A stretch of 64,000 bases of DNA, from positions 94,330 through 158,329 of the forward strand of contig NZ_JACYXF010000010.1 of the NCBI RefSeq assembly GCF_015352985.1. The letters are read 5' to 3'. The notes under the pieces are model-generated. The model had not been told where the DNA came from and did not search any database. It was given only the letters and a program-made list of their open reading frames with translations. A program made the position numbers and the translations under genes. Below, piece after piece: positions 1 to 8,829 of this stretch. This DNA comes from Noviherbaspirillum malthae (lineage in GTDB: Bacteria; Pseudomonadota; Gammaproteobacteria; Burkholderiales; Burkholderiaceae_D). The stretch's first letter is position 1; every line of letters starts with the position of its first letter.

Positions 1-179
1 CGGTGATCACCGCCCTGCTGATGCCGTTCACCTATTCCATCGCCAACGGCGTGGCCTTCGGCTTCATCGCCTATTCCGGCCTCAAGCTGTTCACCGGCCG
101 CGCCAAGGAAGTGCCGGTGATCGTCTGGATCATCGCGGCGATCTTCATTTTCCGCTATGTCTATCTCGGCGCGGAATAG
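1..179 (+). CDS. NCS2-family purine permease (AzgA type), C-terminal fragment
   Basis: Only the last 58 codons are present, read in the frame that starts at base 3 and stops with TAG at 177-179; the rest lies left of the window. The fragment holds a hydrophobic stretch ending in ANGVAFGFIAYSGLKLFTGR, then a last membrane helix rich in Ile/Phe and a short tail RYVYLGAE. This matches the C-terminus of AzgA-type guanine/hypoxanthine/xanthine permeases, which end with a similar last helix. An inner-membrane purine importer fits the xanthine dehydrogenase and guanine deaminase genes that follow on the same strand, although a small gene and 0.4 kb lie between. The exact substrate cannot be told from the fragment. 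Confidence 0.75.
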   Translation, partial: VITALLMPFTYSIANGVAFGFIAYSGLKLFTGRAKEVPVIVWIIAAIFIFRYVYLGAE

Positions 180-213
180 TTTTTCGAATCGATAGCACCC
201 GACGCAAGGCAGA

Positions 214-235
214 AGCCGGCCAGCCGCCGGCTTTT
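214..235 (+). terminator. Rho-independent terminator after the permease gene
   Basis: A perfect 7 bp stem (AGCCGGC 214-220, GCCGGCT 226-232) with a 5-base loop runs into a short T tract, 34 bases after the permease stop codon. Confidence 0.7.
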
Positions 236-400
236 GTCTTTCCTCCCCCTGCTCCGCGTTTGATGCCAGGACTTTCAAAGAGGCCATCCATCAGCCGTTC
301 GGCACGGTGCTTGCATCCGGCTTGGCCTCGCGTCCGGACCGCCGGAAAGGCGGCTGCGACGGCTGTTGTTTCACGATGTTTTTGCTATAAGGAGGCCAAC

Positions 401-685
401 ATGGCGACATTGACCCATGGCGAACGACGCCATATTCCCGATCGCAGGAACGGGACAACGCAAGTGCACAGCGAGAAACGGATGAAGGCCCTGGAGTGGA
501 TTCCGATGTTGCTGCTGATCATCGGCGGTATCAACTGGGGATTGGTGGGCTTGTTCAACGTTGATCTGGTGGCGATGATTTTCGGTGAGGGAAGCAGGAT
601 AGCGCGGGTGGTCTATGCGCTGGTCGGGTTGTCGGCGCTGTACTCCCTGTACCTGAGCACGAGGATGTCGAGCAGACAGGTTTGA
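401..685 (+). CDS. DUF378 family small membrane protein
   Basis: A 94-residue protein. The ATG at 401 has a good ribosome site (GGAGG at 391-395); the frame is open further upstream, but no other start is as well supported. A polar, basic N-terminus of about 30 residues (HGERRHIPDRR) precedes two membrane helices, the first with IGGINWGLVGLFNVDLV and the second around ARVVYALVGLSALYSLYL. The GxINWGLVG signature and two-helix layout are those of DUF378, a widespread inner-membrane family without known function. It stands alone between two terminator-like hairpins, so no operon partner suggests a role. Confidence 0.75.
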   Translation: MATLTHGERRHIPDRRNGTTQVHSEKRMKALEWIPMLLLIIGGINWGLVGLFNVDLVAMIFGEGSRIARVVYALVGLSALYSLYLSTRMSSRQV

Positions 686-1068
686 GCAGGTTTGGACCAC
701 CGCCGGAAAGGCTCCTTGCCTTTCCGGCAACTTCGCTGACGCTTCACCTCCCCTATTTTTCCCTTCTTCACCGCAGGTCCAGCCGCGCAGCAGATACTGC
801 AGCGCTATATGCACGCGGATATACCAACTATGCGCGTTGCACACTAACAGGGCGGCAGCATTCTTGCATGATAAAAGCGGAAACGAGCGTCCGGCAAAGA
901 GGCAAAATTTGCGCAGGACCTTGTATTTGGCACAAACGGGCATGGCGCGGTTAACCATATTGCAGGTTTCGGATACTCAACATCAGCATGTCCTTATAGC
1001 TGGAACGACGACCGATGCTAACCTAGCGTTACAAAATCCTGCATCCAATACGCAAAGGCGGAGAGAGC
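686..1068. other. Intergenic region upstream of xdhA
   Basis: Apart from the hairpin at 702-728, this 383-base gap holds no convincing gene. It must carry the promoter of the xdh genes, but I cannot point to a clear -35/-10 pair or a recognisable operator. The end holds the xdhA ribosome site (GGAGAGA near 1060). Confidence 0.5.
702..728 (+). terminator. Hairpin after the DUF378 gene
   Basis: A perfect 10 bp stem (GCCGGAAAGG at 702-711, CCTTTCCGGC at 719-728) with a 7-base loop starts 16 bases after the DUF378 stop. It lacks a T tract, so termination is likely but not certain. Confidence 0.45.
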
Positions 1069-2553
1069 ATGTCGCAACCCATACGTTTCTTTTATCGCGG
1101 TGAAGTCCAGACCATCTCGAATGTGCCGCCGACACAGACCATCCTGCAGCATGTGCGCGAGCATCATCACTGCACCGGCACCAAGGAAGGTTGTGCCGAA
1201 GGTGACTGCGGCGCATGCACGGTCGTGATCGGCGAGCTCAGGAACGACCGCACCGTCGAACTCAAGTCCGTCAATTCCTGCATCCAGTTCGTTCCCACGC
1301 TCGACGGCAAGGCGCTGTTCACCGTGGAAGACATGAAGCAGGCCGGCGGCGAACTGCATCCGGTGCAGCAGGCCCTGGTGGACTGCCACGGCTCCCAATG
1401 CGGCTTCTGCACGCCCGGTTTCGTGATGTCGCTGTGGGGCCTGTACCTGAAGCAGGAAGGCAAGTCCTGCGCGCCGCAGCGCAAGGAAATCGACGACACG
1501 CTCTCCGGCAACCTCTGCCGCTGCACCGGCTACCGCCCCATCATCGACGCCGCCCAGCGCATGCTGGAATTGCCCAAGGTGCAGTTCGACCGCGAAGCGC
1601 TCTCGGCTTCGCTGCAGGCCATCCAGCGCCAGGAGATGCTGACCTATACCTTCGAGGGCCAGTCCTTCCATGTGCCGACCACGCTGGAGCAATTGGTTGC
1701 CATCCGCGCCGAAAAGCCCGGCGCGACCATCCTGTCGGGCTCCACCGACGTCGGCCTGTGGGTCACCAAGCAGATGCGCAATCTAGGCGACATCATCTAC
1801 ATCAACCAGGTCGCCGAACTGCAGACCCTGGCGGAAAAAGACGGCCAGCTGGAAATCGGCGCCGCCGTCACGCTCAACGATGCCTATGCCGCGCTGGCGA
1901 AGCACTATCCGCAGGAGCTGTCCGAATTGTGGCAGCGCTTTGCCTCGCTGCCGATCCGCAATGCCGGCACGCTCGGCGGCAATGTCGCCAACGGCTCGCC
2001 CATCGGCGACTCGGCGCCCTGGCTGATCGCGCTCGGCGCGCAGATCGTCCTGCAGGGCAAGGACGGCCAGCGCAGCATGCCGCTGGAAGCCTTCTATCTC
2101 GATTATCAGAAAAAGGATTTGCGTCCGGAAGAAGTGGTGACCGCAGTGCGCGTGCCGCTGCCCCAGGCCAATCAACAGGGCGAGCGCCGCTTCCGCACCT
2201 ACAAGCTCGCCAAGCGCTTCGACCAGGATATTTCCGCGGTATGCGCCGCCTTTTGCATCAGCCTCGACGGCAATGTGATCAGGGAGGCACGCATCGCCTT
2301 CGGCGGCATGGCCGCCACCTCGCGCCGTGCGCCGCGCGCCGAAGCCGCGCTCAATGGCCGCGAGTGGAACGAAGCCGCACTCAATGATGCCATGGCCGCA
2401 CTCGCGCAGGATTACACGCCGCTGACCGACATGCGCGCCAGCAGCGCCTACCGGATGAAGACCGCACAAAACCTGCTGCGCCGCTTCTGGTACGAGACAC
2501 GGACCGACGCGCCGCTGGCCGCCGATGCCGTCAATGCCTTCGCCTGCGCCTGA
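1069..2553 (+). CDS. xdhA: Xanthine dehydrogenase small subunit (2Fe-2S and FAD)
   Basis: A 494-residue subunit of the molybdenum enzyme that oxidises hypoxanthine to xanthine and xanthine to urate. Residues 1-170 carry both [2Fe-2S] sites: the plant-ferredoxin type CxxxxGCxxGDCGAC followed by an isolated Cys, then the helical type with QCGFCTPGFVMS and NLCRCTGYRPI. From about residue 190 an FAD domain follows, with ILSGSTDVGLWVTK and the later RNAGTLGGNVANGSPIGDS. A C-terminal CO dehydrogenase flavoprotein domain (GGMAATSRRAP) ends the chain. The ATG at 1069 has GGAGAGA just upstream. The gene is 23 bases ahead of xdhB. Length and two-gene split match the Rhodobacter-type XdhAB enzyme. Confidence 0.95.
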   Translation: MSQPIRFFYRGEVQTISNVPPTQTILQHVREHHHCTGTKEGCAEGDCGACTVVIGELRNDRTVELKSVNSCIQFVPTLDGKALFTVEDMKQAGGELHPVQQALVDCHGSQCGFCTPGFVMSLWGLYLKQEGKSCAPQRKEIDDTLSGNLCRCTGYRPIIDAAQRMLELPKVQFDREALSASLQAIQRQEMLTYTFEGQSFHVPTTLEQLVAIRAEKPGATILSGSTDVGLWVTKQMRNLGDIIYINQVAELQTLAEKDGQLEIGAAVTLNDAYAALAKHYPQELSELWQRFASLPIRNAGTLGGNVANGSPIGDSAPWLIALGAQIVLQGKDGQRSMPLEAFYLDYQKKDLRPEEVVTAVRVPLPQANQQGERRFRTYKLAKRFDQDISAVCAAFCISLDGNVIREARIAFGGMAATSRRAPRAEAALNGREWNEAALNDAMAALAQDYTPLTDMRASSAYRMKTAQNLLRRFWYETRTDAPLAADAVNAFACA

Positions 2554-2576
2554 ACCGCGGGGAAAGAGAGATCAAG

Positions 2577-4943
2577 ATGAACACACAGACCGAAGCCTTC
2601 CTCAAGCAAGACAAAGCCGGCACACCCCCCGCCAACTGGGCGGAGGTCGGCAAGCAGCACCCGCATGAATCGGCAGTGCTGCATGTGCTCGGCGAGGCTA
2701 CCTATACCGACGATATCCCCGAGCTGCAGGGCACTTTGCATGCCGCGCTCGGCCTCTCGCAGAAGGCGCATGCGAAAGTGCACGGCATCGACCTCACGGA
2801 AGTGAAGAAGTCGCGCGGCGTGGTCGCGGTCTATACGTCCAAGGACATTCCCGGCACCAACGACTGCGGCCCCATCATCCATGACGACCCGATCTTCGCC
2901 GACGGCCTGGTGCAATATGTCGGCCAGCCGCTGTTCATCGTCGTCGCCGACACGCACGACAATGCCCGCCGCGCTGCCCGCCTGGCGAAGGTCGACTATG
3001 AAGAGCTGCCGGCCATCCTGACGCCGCAGGAAGCGCGCGATGCGCAATCCTTCGTGCTGCCGCCGATGCATCTGGCGCGCGGCGACTTCAAGCGCGCATT
3101 CGAGCAGGCGCCGCATCGCGTCAAGGGCGAGCTGCATGTCGGCGGACAGGAGCAGTTCTACCTCGAAGGGCAGATCTCCTATGCGATCCCCAAGGAAGAC
3201 CGGGGCATGCATGTGTATTGCTCGACCCAGCATCCTTCCGAGATGCAGCATGTGATCGCGCATGCGCTCGGCCTGCATTCGCACAACATCGTGGTCGAAT
3301 GCCGGCGCATGGGCGGCGGCTTCGGCGGCAAGGAATCGCAGTCGGCCCTGTGGGCGGCGGCGGCCTCGATCAGCGCTTCGCTGCTCAATCGCCCGGTCAA
3401 GCTGCGCGCCGACCGCGACGACGACATGATGGTCACCGGCAAGCGCCACTGCTTCTACTACGAGTACGAGATCGGCCATGACGACGAAGGCCGTATTCTC
3501 GCCGCCAAGGTCGAGATGGTGTCGCGCGCCGGCTATTCCGCCGACCTGTCGGGCCCCGTGGCGACCCGAGCGGTCTGCCACTTCGACAATGCCTACTACC
3601 TGTCGGACGTGGATATCGTGGCCATGTGCGGCAAGACGCATACCCAGTCGAATACCGCCTTTCGCGGCTTCGGCGGTCCGCAGGGCGCGATTGCGATCGA
3701 ATACATCATCGATGAAATCGCCCGCAATCTCGGCAAGGATGCGCTCGACGTCCGCAAGATCAACTTCTACGGCCGCAGCGACGAGGAAGGCCGCAACGTC
3801 ACCCAGTACGGCCAGAAGGTGGCGGACAATGTCATCCATGAACTGGTAGCCGAGCTCGAACAGACCAGCGAATACCGCAGGCGCCGTGCCGAGGTGCAGG
3901 CGTTCAATGCCGGCAGCCCGGTGCTGAAAAAGGGACTTGCGATCACGCCGGTAAAGTTCGGCATCGCCTTCAACCTCACCCACCTGAACCAGGCCGGTGC
4001 GCTGGTGCACGTGTATGTCGACGGCTCGGTGCTGGTCAACCACGGCGGCACCGAGATGGGCCAGGGTATCAATACCAAGGTGGCCCAGGTGGTCGCGCAT
4101 GAACTCGGCCTCGACCTGTCGCGGGTGCGGGTTTCCGCAACCGATACCAGCAAGGTGGCCAACACCTCGGCGACTGCAGCATCCACCGGCGCCGACCTGA
4201 ACGGCAAGGCGGCCCAGGATGCGGCGCGGCAGATCCGCGAGCGCCTGACCGCCTTCGCGGCACAGACCTTCAAGGTCGATGCATCGAAGATCACCTTCGC
4301 CAACAATCATGTGTACATCGACGGTATTCCCGAGCAGTTCCCGTCGCTGATCCGCAAGGCCTACAACGCCCGCATCCAGCTGTGGTCGGATGGCTTCTAC
4401 GCCACGCCCGGCCTGCACTGGGATGCCGCCACCATGACAGGCAATCCCTTCTTCTATTTCGCCTACGGCGCAGCCGTCGCCGAAGTGGTGGTCGATACCC
4501 TGACTGGCGAATGGAAGCTGCTGCGCGCCGACGCGCTGTACGACGCCGGCAATTCGCTCAACCCGGCGATCGATATCGGCCAGGTAGAAGGCGCCTTCAT
4601 CCAGGGCATGGGCTGGCTGACCACCGAAGAGCTGTGGTGGAACAAGGCGGGCAAGCTGATGACGCATGCGCCGTCGACTTACAAGATTCCCGGCATCTCG
4701 GATTGTCCGGATGAATTCCATGTGAAGCTGTTCAAGAACCGCAACGTCTCCGACAGCATCCACCGCTCCAAGGCGGTCGGCGAACCGCCGCTGCTGCTGC
4801 CGTTCTCGGTGTTCTTCGCCATCCGCGACGCGGTAGCGAGCGTCGGCGGCTACAAGATCAATCCGCCTCTGAATGCACCGGCCACCAGCGAAGCCATCCT
4901 CAATGCGGTGGATGCGGTTCGCGCCGGCGCGGGCGCGGCCTGA
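2577..4943 (+). CDS. xdhB: Xanthine dehydrogenase large subunit (molybdopterin)
   Basis: A 788-residue catalytic subunit that binds the molybdopterin cofactor and oxidises purines. After the N-terminal aldehyde-oxidase a/b hammerhead domain (HVLGEATYTDDIPE), the cofactor loops are visible: MGGGFGGKESQ near residue 245, AFRGFGGPQG near 360 and GGTEMGQGINTK near 490. The GEPPLLLPFS segment near 738 carries the Glu that acts as base in this family. Length is normal for bacterial XdhB (about 780). It follows xdhA closely and its stop is 16 bases before the xdhC ATG, so the three are almost surely cotranscribed. Confidence 0.95.
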   Translation: MNTQTEAFLKQDKAGTPPANWAEVGKQHPHESAVLHVLGEATYTDDIPELQGTLHAALGLSQKAHAKVHGIDLTEVKKSRGVVAVYTSKDIPGTNDCGPIIHDDPIFADGLVQYVGQPLFIVVADTHDNARRAARLAKVDYEELPAILTPQEARDAQSFVLPPMHLARGDFKRAFEQAPHRVKGELHVGGQEQFYLEGQISYAIPKEDRGMHVYCSTQHPSEMQHVIAHALGLHSHNIVVECRRMGGGFGGKESQSALWAAAASISASLLNRPVKLRADRDDDMMVTGKRHCFYYEYEIGHDDEGRILAAKVEMVSRAGYSADLSGPVATRAVCHFDNAYYLSDVDIVAMCGKTHTQSNTAFRGFGGPQGAIAIEYIIDEIARNLGKDALDVRKINFYGRSDEEGRNVTQYGQKVADNVIHELVAELEQTSEYRRRRAEVQAFNAGSPVLKKGLAITPVKFGIAFNLTHLNQAGALVHVYVDGSVLVNHGGTEMGQGINTKVAQVVAHELGLDLSRVRVSATDTSKVANTSATAASTGADLNGKAAQDAARQIRERLTAFAAQTFKVDASKITFANNHVYIDGIPEQFPSLIRKAYNARIQLWSDGFYATPGLHWDAATMTGNPFFYFAYGAAVAEVVVDTLTGEWKLLRADALYDAGNSLNPAIDIGQVEGAFIQGMGWLTTEELWWNKAGKLMTHAPSTYKIPGISDCPDEFHVKLFKNRNVSDSIHRSKAVGEPPLLLPFSVFFAIRDAVASVGGYKINPPLNAPATSEAILNAVDAVRAGAGAA

Positions 4944-4959
4944 GCCTTCGGAGACGGCA

Positions 4960-6024
4960 ATGATCAACTGGCTATCCGCGCTCGACAAGCTGACCAGGGA
5001 CGCAACGCCGGCCGTACTGGTGACGGTCGCCATCGTGCAGGGCTCAGGCCCGCGCGAGCCGGGCGCCAAGATGGTGGTCACGCGCGATGCGCAGTTCGAT
5101 ACCATCGGCGGCGGGCATCTTGAAATGCGGGCCTGCGAAGTGGCGCGCGGGATGCTCGCCGATCCGGCCGGGCATCTTCCGGCGCTGCGGCGCATCGAGC
5201 GCTTCCCGCTCGGCCCCAGTCTCGGCCAGTGCTGTGGCGGCGTCGTGCACCTCGCGTTCGAGCGCGTCATTGCCTCGTCGCCCGCCTACGGCAGCCTGCT
5301 GAGCAGCCGCTGGCGCGACAGGCAGGACAGCTGGCGCATGGTGCCGCTGGACGAGGTTTATCCGCCGGTACTGCTCGACGCGCGCGGCGAACCCGTCACC
5401 GACGGCCTTCCGGTTCCGCCGGCGCCTGACCGGTCGCACGGCTGCCATGTGATGCAAGACCGGAATGGAAAGCGCTGGCTGGCCGACCCCTGCCGTCCCC
5501 ATCGTCCCCACCTCGTCGTGTTCGGCGCCGGCCACGTCGGCGCGGCGATCGTGCGCATGCTGGGAGAACTGCCCTGCCACGTTACCTGGGTTGACGAGCG
5601 CGACGACATGTTTCCGGACGATATTCCCGCCAACGTGAAGGTGGAAGCCACTGATATACCCGAAGCCATCGTCGATGCGGCGCCCGCCGGCTCGTCCTTC
5701 CTGGTGCTCACGCACAGCCATGCGCTCGACCAGCGTTTGTCGGAGGCCATTTTGCGCCGGAACGACGCCGGCTGGTTCGGCCTGATCGGATCGAAGACCA
5801 AGCGCATGCAGTTCGAGCACAGGCTGCGCGAGCGCGGTATTTCCGACGAGCGGCTGGCCGACATGGTATGCCCGATCGGCATTGCAGGCATCACCGGCAA
5901 GCAGCCGGCGGTAATTGCGACAGCCGTCTGCGCACAGCTGCTGCAAGTCTGGGAAGCCGAGGAGCAGGCAGCAAGCCGCCTCCTGCCCATATCGGAAAAC
6001 GCGGAAACCGCCGAAGCCATCTGA
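4960..6024 (+). CDS. xdhC: Xanthine dehydrogenase accessory protein (Mo-cofactor insertion)
   Basis: A 354-residue XdhC/CoxI family protein that binds molybdopterin cofactor, promotes its sulfuration and delivers it to XdhB. The N-terminal XdhC_CoxI domain shows GSGPREPGAKMVV, IGGGHLE and SLGQCCGG, whose cysteines bind cofactor. A Rossmann domain follows (VVFGAGHVGAAIVRML near residue 187) with the family signatures GLIGSKTKRMQFEHRL and CPIGIAGITGKQPAVIATAV. The frame is open upstream into xdhB, but the ATG at 4960 gives the expected N-terminus and follows GGAGACGG. It is the third gene of the xdh operon. Confidence 0.92.
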   Translation: MINWLSALDKLTRDATPAVLVTVAIVQGSGPREPGAKMVVTRDAQFDTIGGGHLEMRACEVARGMLADPAGHLPALRRIERFPLGPSLGQCCGGVVHLAFERVIASSPAYGSLLSSRWRDRQDSWRMVPLDEVYPPVLLDARGEPVTDGLPVPPAPDRSHGCHVMQDRNGKRWLADPCRPHRPHLVVFGAGHVGAAIVRMLGELPCHVTWVDERDDMFPDDIPANVKVEATDIPEAIVDAAPAGSSFLVLTHSHALDQRLSEAILRRNDAGWFGLIGSKTKRMQFEHRLRERGISDERLADMVCPIGIAGITGKQPAVIATAVCAQLLQVWEAEEQAASRLLPISENAETAEAI

Positions 6025-6066
6025 ATTCAATACAAAGCAACAGAAACAAGCAAGAGAAAGCAGTCA

Positions 6067-7416
6067 ATGACCACGACCAAAGCATCGCCCGCCTGCCAGG
6101 CCTACCGCGCCAGCATTCTTCACTTCACCGCTGACCCGGCCTTCGACGACAAGGCCCATGCGTGGCATGAGGATGGACTGCTCATTATCGACAACGGCCG
6201 GGTGCATGCCGCCGGGGACTACAGCCGCCTGCGCGATGCCGTGCCGGACGGAGTCAAGGTGCAGGACTATCGCGGCAAGCTGATCGTGCCCGGCTTCATC
6301 GACACGCATATCCATTATCCGCAGACCGACATGATCGCCTCGCCGGCGCCTGGCCTGCTGCCCTGGCTGGAAACCTATACGTTCCCCACCGAGCGCAAGT
6401 TCGCCGACGGCGAGCATGCGCGCGAAGTGGCGAGCTTCTTCCTCGACGAGCTGCTGCGCTGCGGGACGACAACGGCGATGGTCTACTGCACCGTGCATCC
6501 GTCGTCGGTGAATGCCTTTTTCGGCGAGAGCGACAAGCGCAACCTGCGCATGGTGGCCGGCAAGATCATGATGGACCGGAACTGCCCGGAGTTCCTCAGC
6601 GATACCGCCGAAGGCGGCGCGCGCGACAGCGAGGAACTGATCAACAAATGGCACAAGCACGGCCGCCAGCTCTATGCGCTGACGCCGCGCTTCGCGCCCA
6701 CCTCCACCGAGGCGCAGCTGCAGCTGGCCGGCGAACTGGCGCGCGCCTATCCCGATACCTTCCTGCAGACGCATGTGGCGGAAAACACCGATGAAGTGGC
6801 CTGGGTGAAGTCGCTGTTCCCGAAATCGCGCAGCTACCTCGACGTCTACGACCACTACGGCATGATGCGGCCGCGGGCGATGTATGCCCACTGCATCTGG
6901 CTGGACGACCATGACCGCGCCCGCATGCGCGAGACGCAGTCGGCGGCATCGATCTGCCCGACCTCCAACCTCTTCCTCGGCAGCGGCCTGTTCGATTTCG
7001 CCCGCGCCGATGCGGCGCAGGTGCCGCTGTCGCTGGCCACCGACGTCGGCGGCGGCACCTCGTTCTCCATGCTGCAGACCATGAACGAGGTCTACAAGGT
7101 AGCCCGCATGGGCGGCACCTACCTGCCCGCGCTGCGCATGTTCTACATGGCCACCCTGGGCGGCGCGCGCAGCATGCAGCTCGAAGGCACCATCGGCAAT
7201 TTCGCGCCCGGCGTCGAAGCCGATTTCGTGGTGCTCGATCCCAAGGCCACGCCGCTGCTGGCACGCCGCACGGCACGCACCGAAAGCCTGGAAGAACTGC
7301 TGTTCGCCTTCGCCCTGCTGGGCGATGACCGCGCAATCGCCGCCACCTACAGCGCCGGCAAGCAAGTTCATTCCCGCGATACCCGTCAGGATGCACTGGA
7401 AGCGATCGAAGCCTGA
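6067..7416 (+). CDS. guaD: Guanine deaminase
   Basis: A 449-residue metal-dependent amidohydrolase that converts guanine to xanthine, the substrate of the upstream dehydrogenase. The zinc-binding HxH appears in PGFIDTHIHYPQTDM near residue 80. Further ligand and active-site segments are LQTHVAENTDE (about 235), YAHCIWLDDHDRARM (about 275) and LATDVGGGTSFSML (about 323), the last with the catalytic Asp. Length equals typical bacterial GuaD. It starts 42 bases after xdhC behind AGAGAAAG and probably belongs to the same operon. Confidence 0.93.
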   Translation: MTTTKASPACQAYRASILHFTADPAFDDKAHAWHEDGLLIIDNGRVHAAGDYSRLRDAVPDGVKVQDYRGKLIVPGFIDTHIHYPQTDMIASPAPGLLPWLETYTFPTERKFADGEHAREVASFFLDELLRCGTTTAMVYCTVHPSSVNAFFGESDKRNLRMVAGKIMMDRNCPEFLSDTAEGGARDSEELINKWHKHGRQLYALTPRFAPTSTEAQLQLAGELARAYPDTFLQTHVAENTDEVAWVKSLFPKSRSYLDVYDHYGMMRPRAMYAHCIWLDDHDRARMRETQSAASICPTSNLFLGSGLFDFARADAAQVPLSLATDVGGGTSFSMLQTMNEVYKVARMGGTYLPALRMFYMATLGGARSMQLEGTIGNFAPGVEADFVVLDPKATPLLARRTARTESLEELLFAFALLGDDRAIAATYSAGKQVHSRDTRQDALEAIEA

Positions 7417-7496
7417 TGTCCGCACCGGGCACATGACTGGCCCGGCGCCACCGGCATCGCGGTGATGCAAGAAAACTACAACACAACTAAGTAGTG

Positions 7497-7525
7497 TCAT
7501 TCCTCCAACCTGTCTGGGGGAATGA
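7497..7525. promoter_or_regulatory. Inverted repeat between guaD and the porin gene
   Basis: TCATTCCTCC (7497-7506) faces GGGGGAATGA (7516-7525) over a 9-base spacer, giving a 10 bp stem with one G-T pair. There is no T tract after it. It may be an operator for the porin gene, which starts 109 bases further on, or a weak terminator for guaD. A second, shorter hairpin (CCGGGC/GCCCGG, 7425-7445) lies just after the guaD stop. Confidence 0.4.
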
Positions 7526-7633
7526 TTAGTAGAATGGCTGCCTCAAATAATGCACACAAGCAACAAGGGCAGCCGGGAGAGGTCCGGGCCGTTGCCCGGT
7601 TCATTATTAAAACCGCATCACAATGGAGACGTC

Positions 7634-8728
7634 ATGCAACAAAGCCGCACACTGAAAACCCTGCTGATCGGCGCCGCGCTTGCCGGCGCAGCCGCCGTAC
7701 CGGCGATGGCCCAAACCAATGTCACCGTGACCGGCCTGGTCGATGTCTATGCCGGAAAAATGCGCAGCGCCGGCGATGCCAGCTCGCGTTCGGTGGTCAA
7801 CAGCGGCGGCATGACGACTTCCTGGTTCGGCTTCAAGGGTTCGGAAGATTTGGGCGGCGGCCTCAAGGCCAACTTTCTGCTGACGAGCTTCATCCAGGCC
7901 GACACCGGCGTGCAGGGCCGCTTCCCCGGCGATACGCTGTGGTCGCGCGATGCGAACGTCGGCCTGTCGGGCAGCTTCGGTGCGGTATCCCTCGGCCGTG
8001 AGCTGGCGCCCCACTTCCTGCCCACCATCCTGTTCAATCCCTTCGGCGACTCCTACCAGTTCGCGCCGCTGATCCTGCATGCGGACGTACCGCTGTTCAA
8101 TGCATCGGGCTGGACCAACTCGGTCGCCGGCGATACCGGCTGGAGCAATTCGATCCGCTACCAGACGCCGAATTTCGGCGGCCTGACCGCGAACATCCAC
8201 TACCAGTTCGGCGAGATCGCAGGCAGCACCGGCCGCAACAACATCGGCATCAATGCGCTCTACTTTGCCGGTCCCCTCGCACTGACCGCGTTCTACCACA
8301 ACGTCGAGATCAACAACCCGCTCAATGCCCCGGTGGGCAATGTGCAGCCGGCCGGCAACATTCCGCTCGCCTCGGGCCTGTTCGCAGCGCGCCAGACTGC
8401 ATGGATGGTCGGCGGCAGCTATGACCTGACTGCAGCGAAGCTGTTTGCCACCTACGGCCAGACTTCGCACAACATCGACCTCGACGACAAGACCCTGTCG
8501 CTCGGCGCCACCGTGCCTGCAGGTCCGGGCAAGGTGCAGGTGGCGTGGGCGCAGACCAAGCGCGAAGGCACCGCCATCGGCGCCGACGTCAAGCGCACCA
8601 CCACCGCAGTGGGTTATGATTACGACTTGTCCAAGCGGACGGACGTGTATGCGGTCTACATGAACGACCGCATCACCCGCACCAACAACGGCAACAGCTT
8701 CGGCGTCGGCGTGCGTCACCGCTTCTGA
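7634..8728 (+). CDS. Outer-membrane porin (Burkholderia type)
   Basis: A 364-residue general porin. The ATG at 7634 follows GGAGAC and gives a clean signal peptide (MQQSRTLKTLLIGAALAGAA, cleaved after AMA-Q near residue 24). The mature chain opens with NVTVTGLVDVYAG, has porin landmarks such as GFKGSEDLGGGLKANFLL and SLGREL, alternates like a beta barrel, and ends in Phe (GVGVRHRF), the usual outer-membrane insertion signal. The frame is open upstream but that part lacks a signal peptide. Placement after guaD suggests it admits purines or the substrates of the next genes; that is inference. Confidence 0.9.
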   Translation: MQQSRTLKTLLIGAALAGAAAVPAMAQTNVTVTGLVDVYAGKMRSAGDASSRSVVNSGGMTTSWFGFKGSEDLGGGLKANFLLTSFIQADTGVQGRFPGDTLWSRDANVGLSGSFGAVSLGRELAPHFLPTILFNPFGDSYQFAPLILHADVPLFNASGWTNSVAGDTGWSNSIRYQTPNFGGLTANIHYQFGEIAGSTGRNNIGINALYFAGPLALTAFYHNVEINNPLNAPVGNVQPAGNIPLASGLFAARQTAWMVGGSYDLTAAKLFATYGQTSHNIDLDDKTLSLGATVPAGPGKVQVAWAQTKREGTAIGADVKRTTTAVGYDYDLSKRTDVYAVYMNDRITRTNNGNSFGVGVRHRF

Positions 8729-8753
8729 TACCGCCAGCTGCGCATCGCTGCAC

Positions 8754-8776
8754 CGCCCGGCACCGCCGGGCGTTTT
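8754..8776 (+). terminator. Rho-independent terminator after the porin gene
   Basis: A perfect 8 bp stem (CGCCCGGC 8754-8761, GCCGGGCG 8765-8772) with a 3-base loop is followed by TTTT. It separates the porin from the aldolase gene. Confidence 0.85.
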
Positions 8777-8829
8777 GCTTTGTGCGGCGGTCATTGCATC
8801 GGGAAGCCAAGGTCAGGAAGAATCGGAGA

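Noticed and set aside
2448..5270. 940-codon open frame on the minus strand across xdhB
   Set aside because: It lies opposite xdhB and xdhC, whose motifs and ribosome sites are clear; long antisense frames arise in GC-rich genes from third-position bias. Its composition (His/Arg/Gly-rich) looks unlike a protein.
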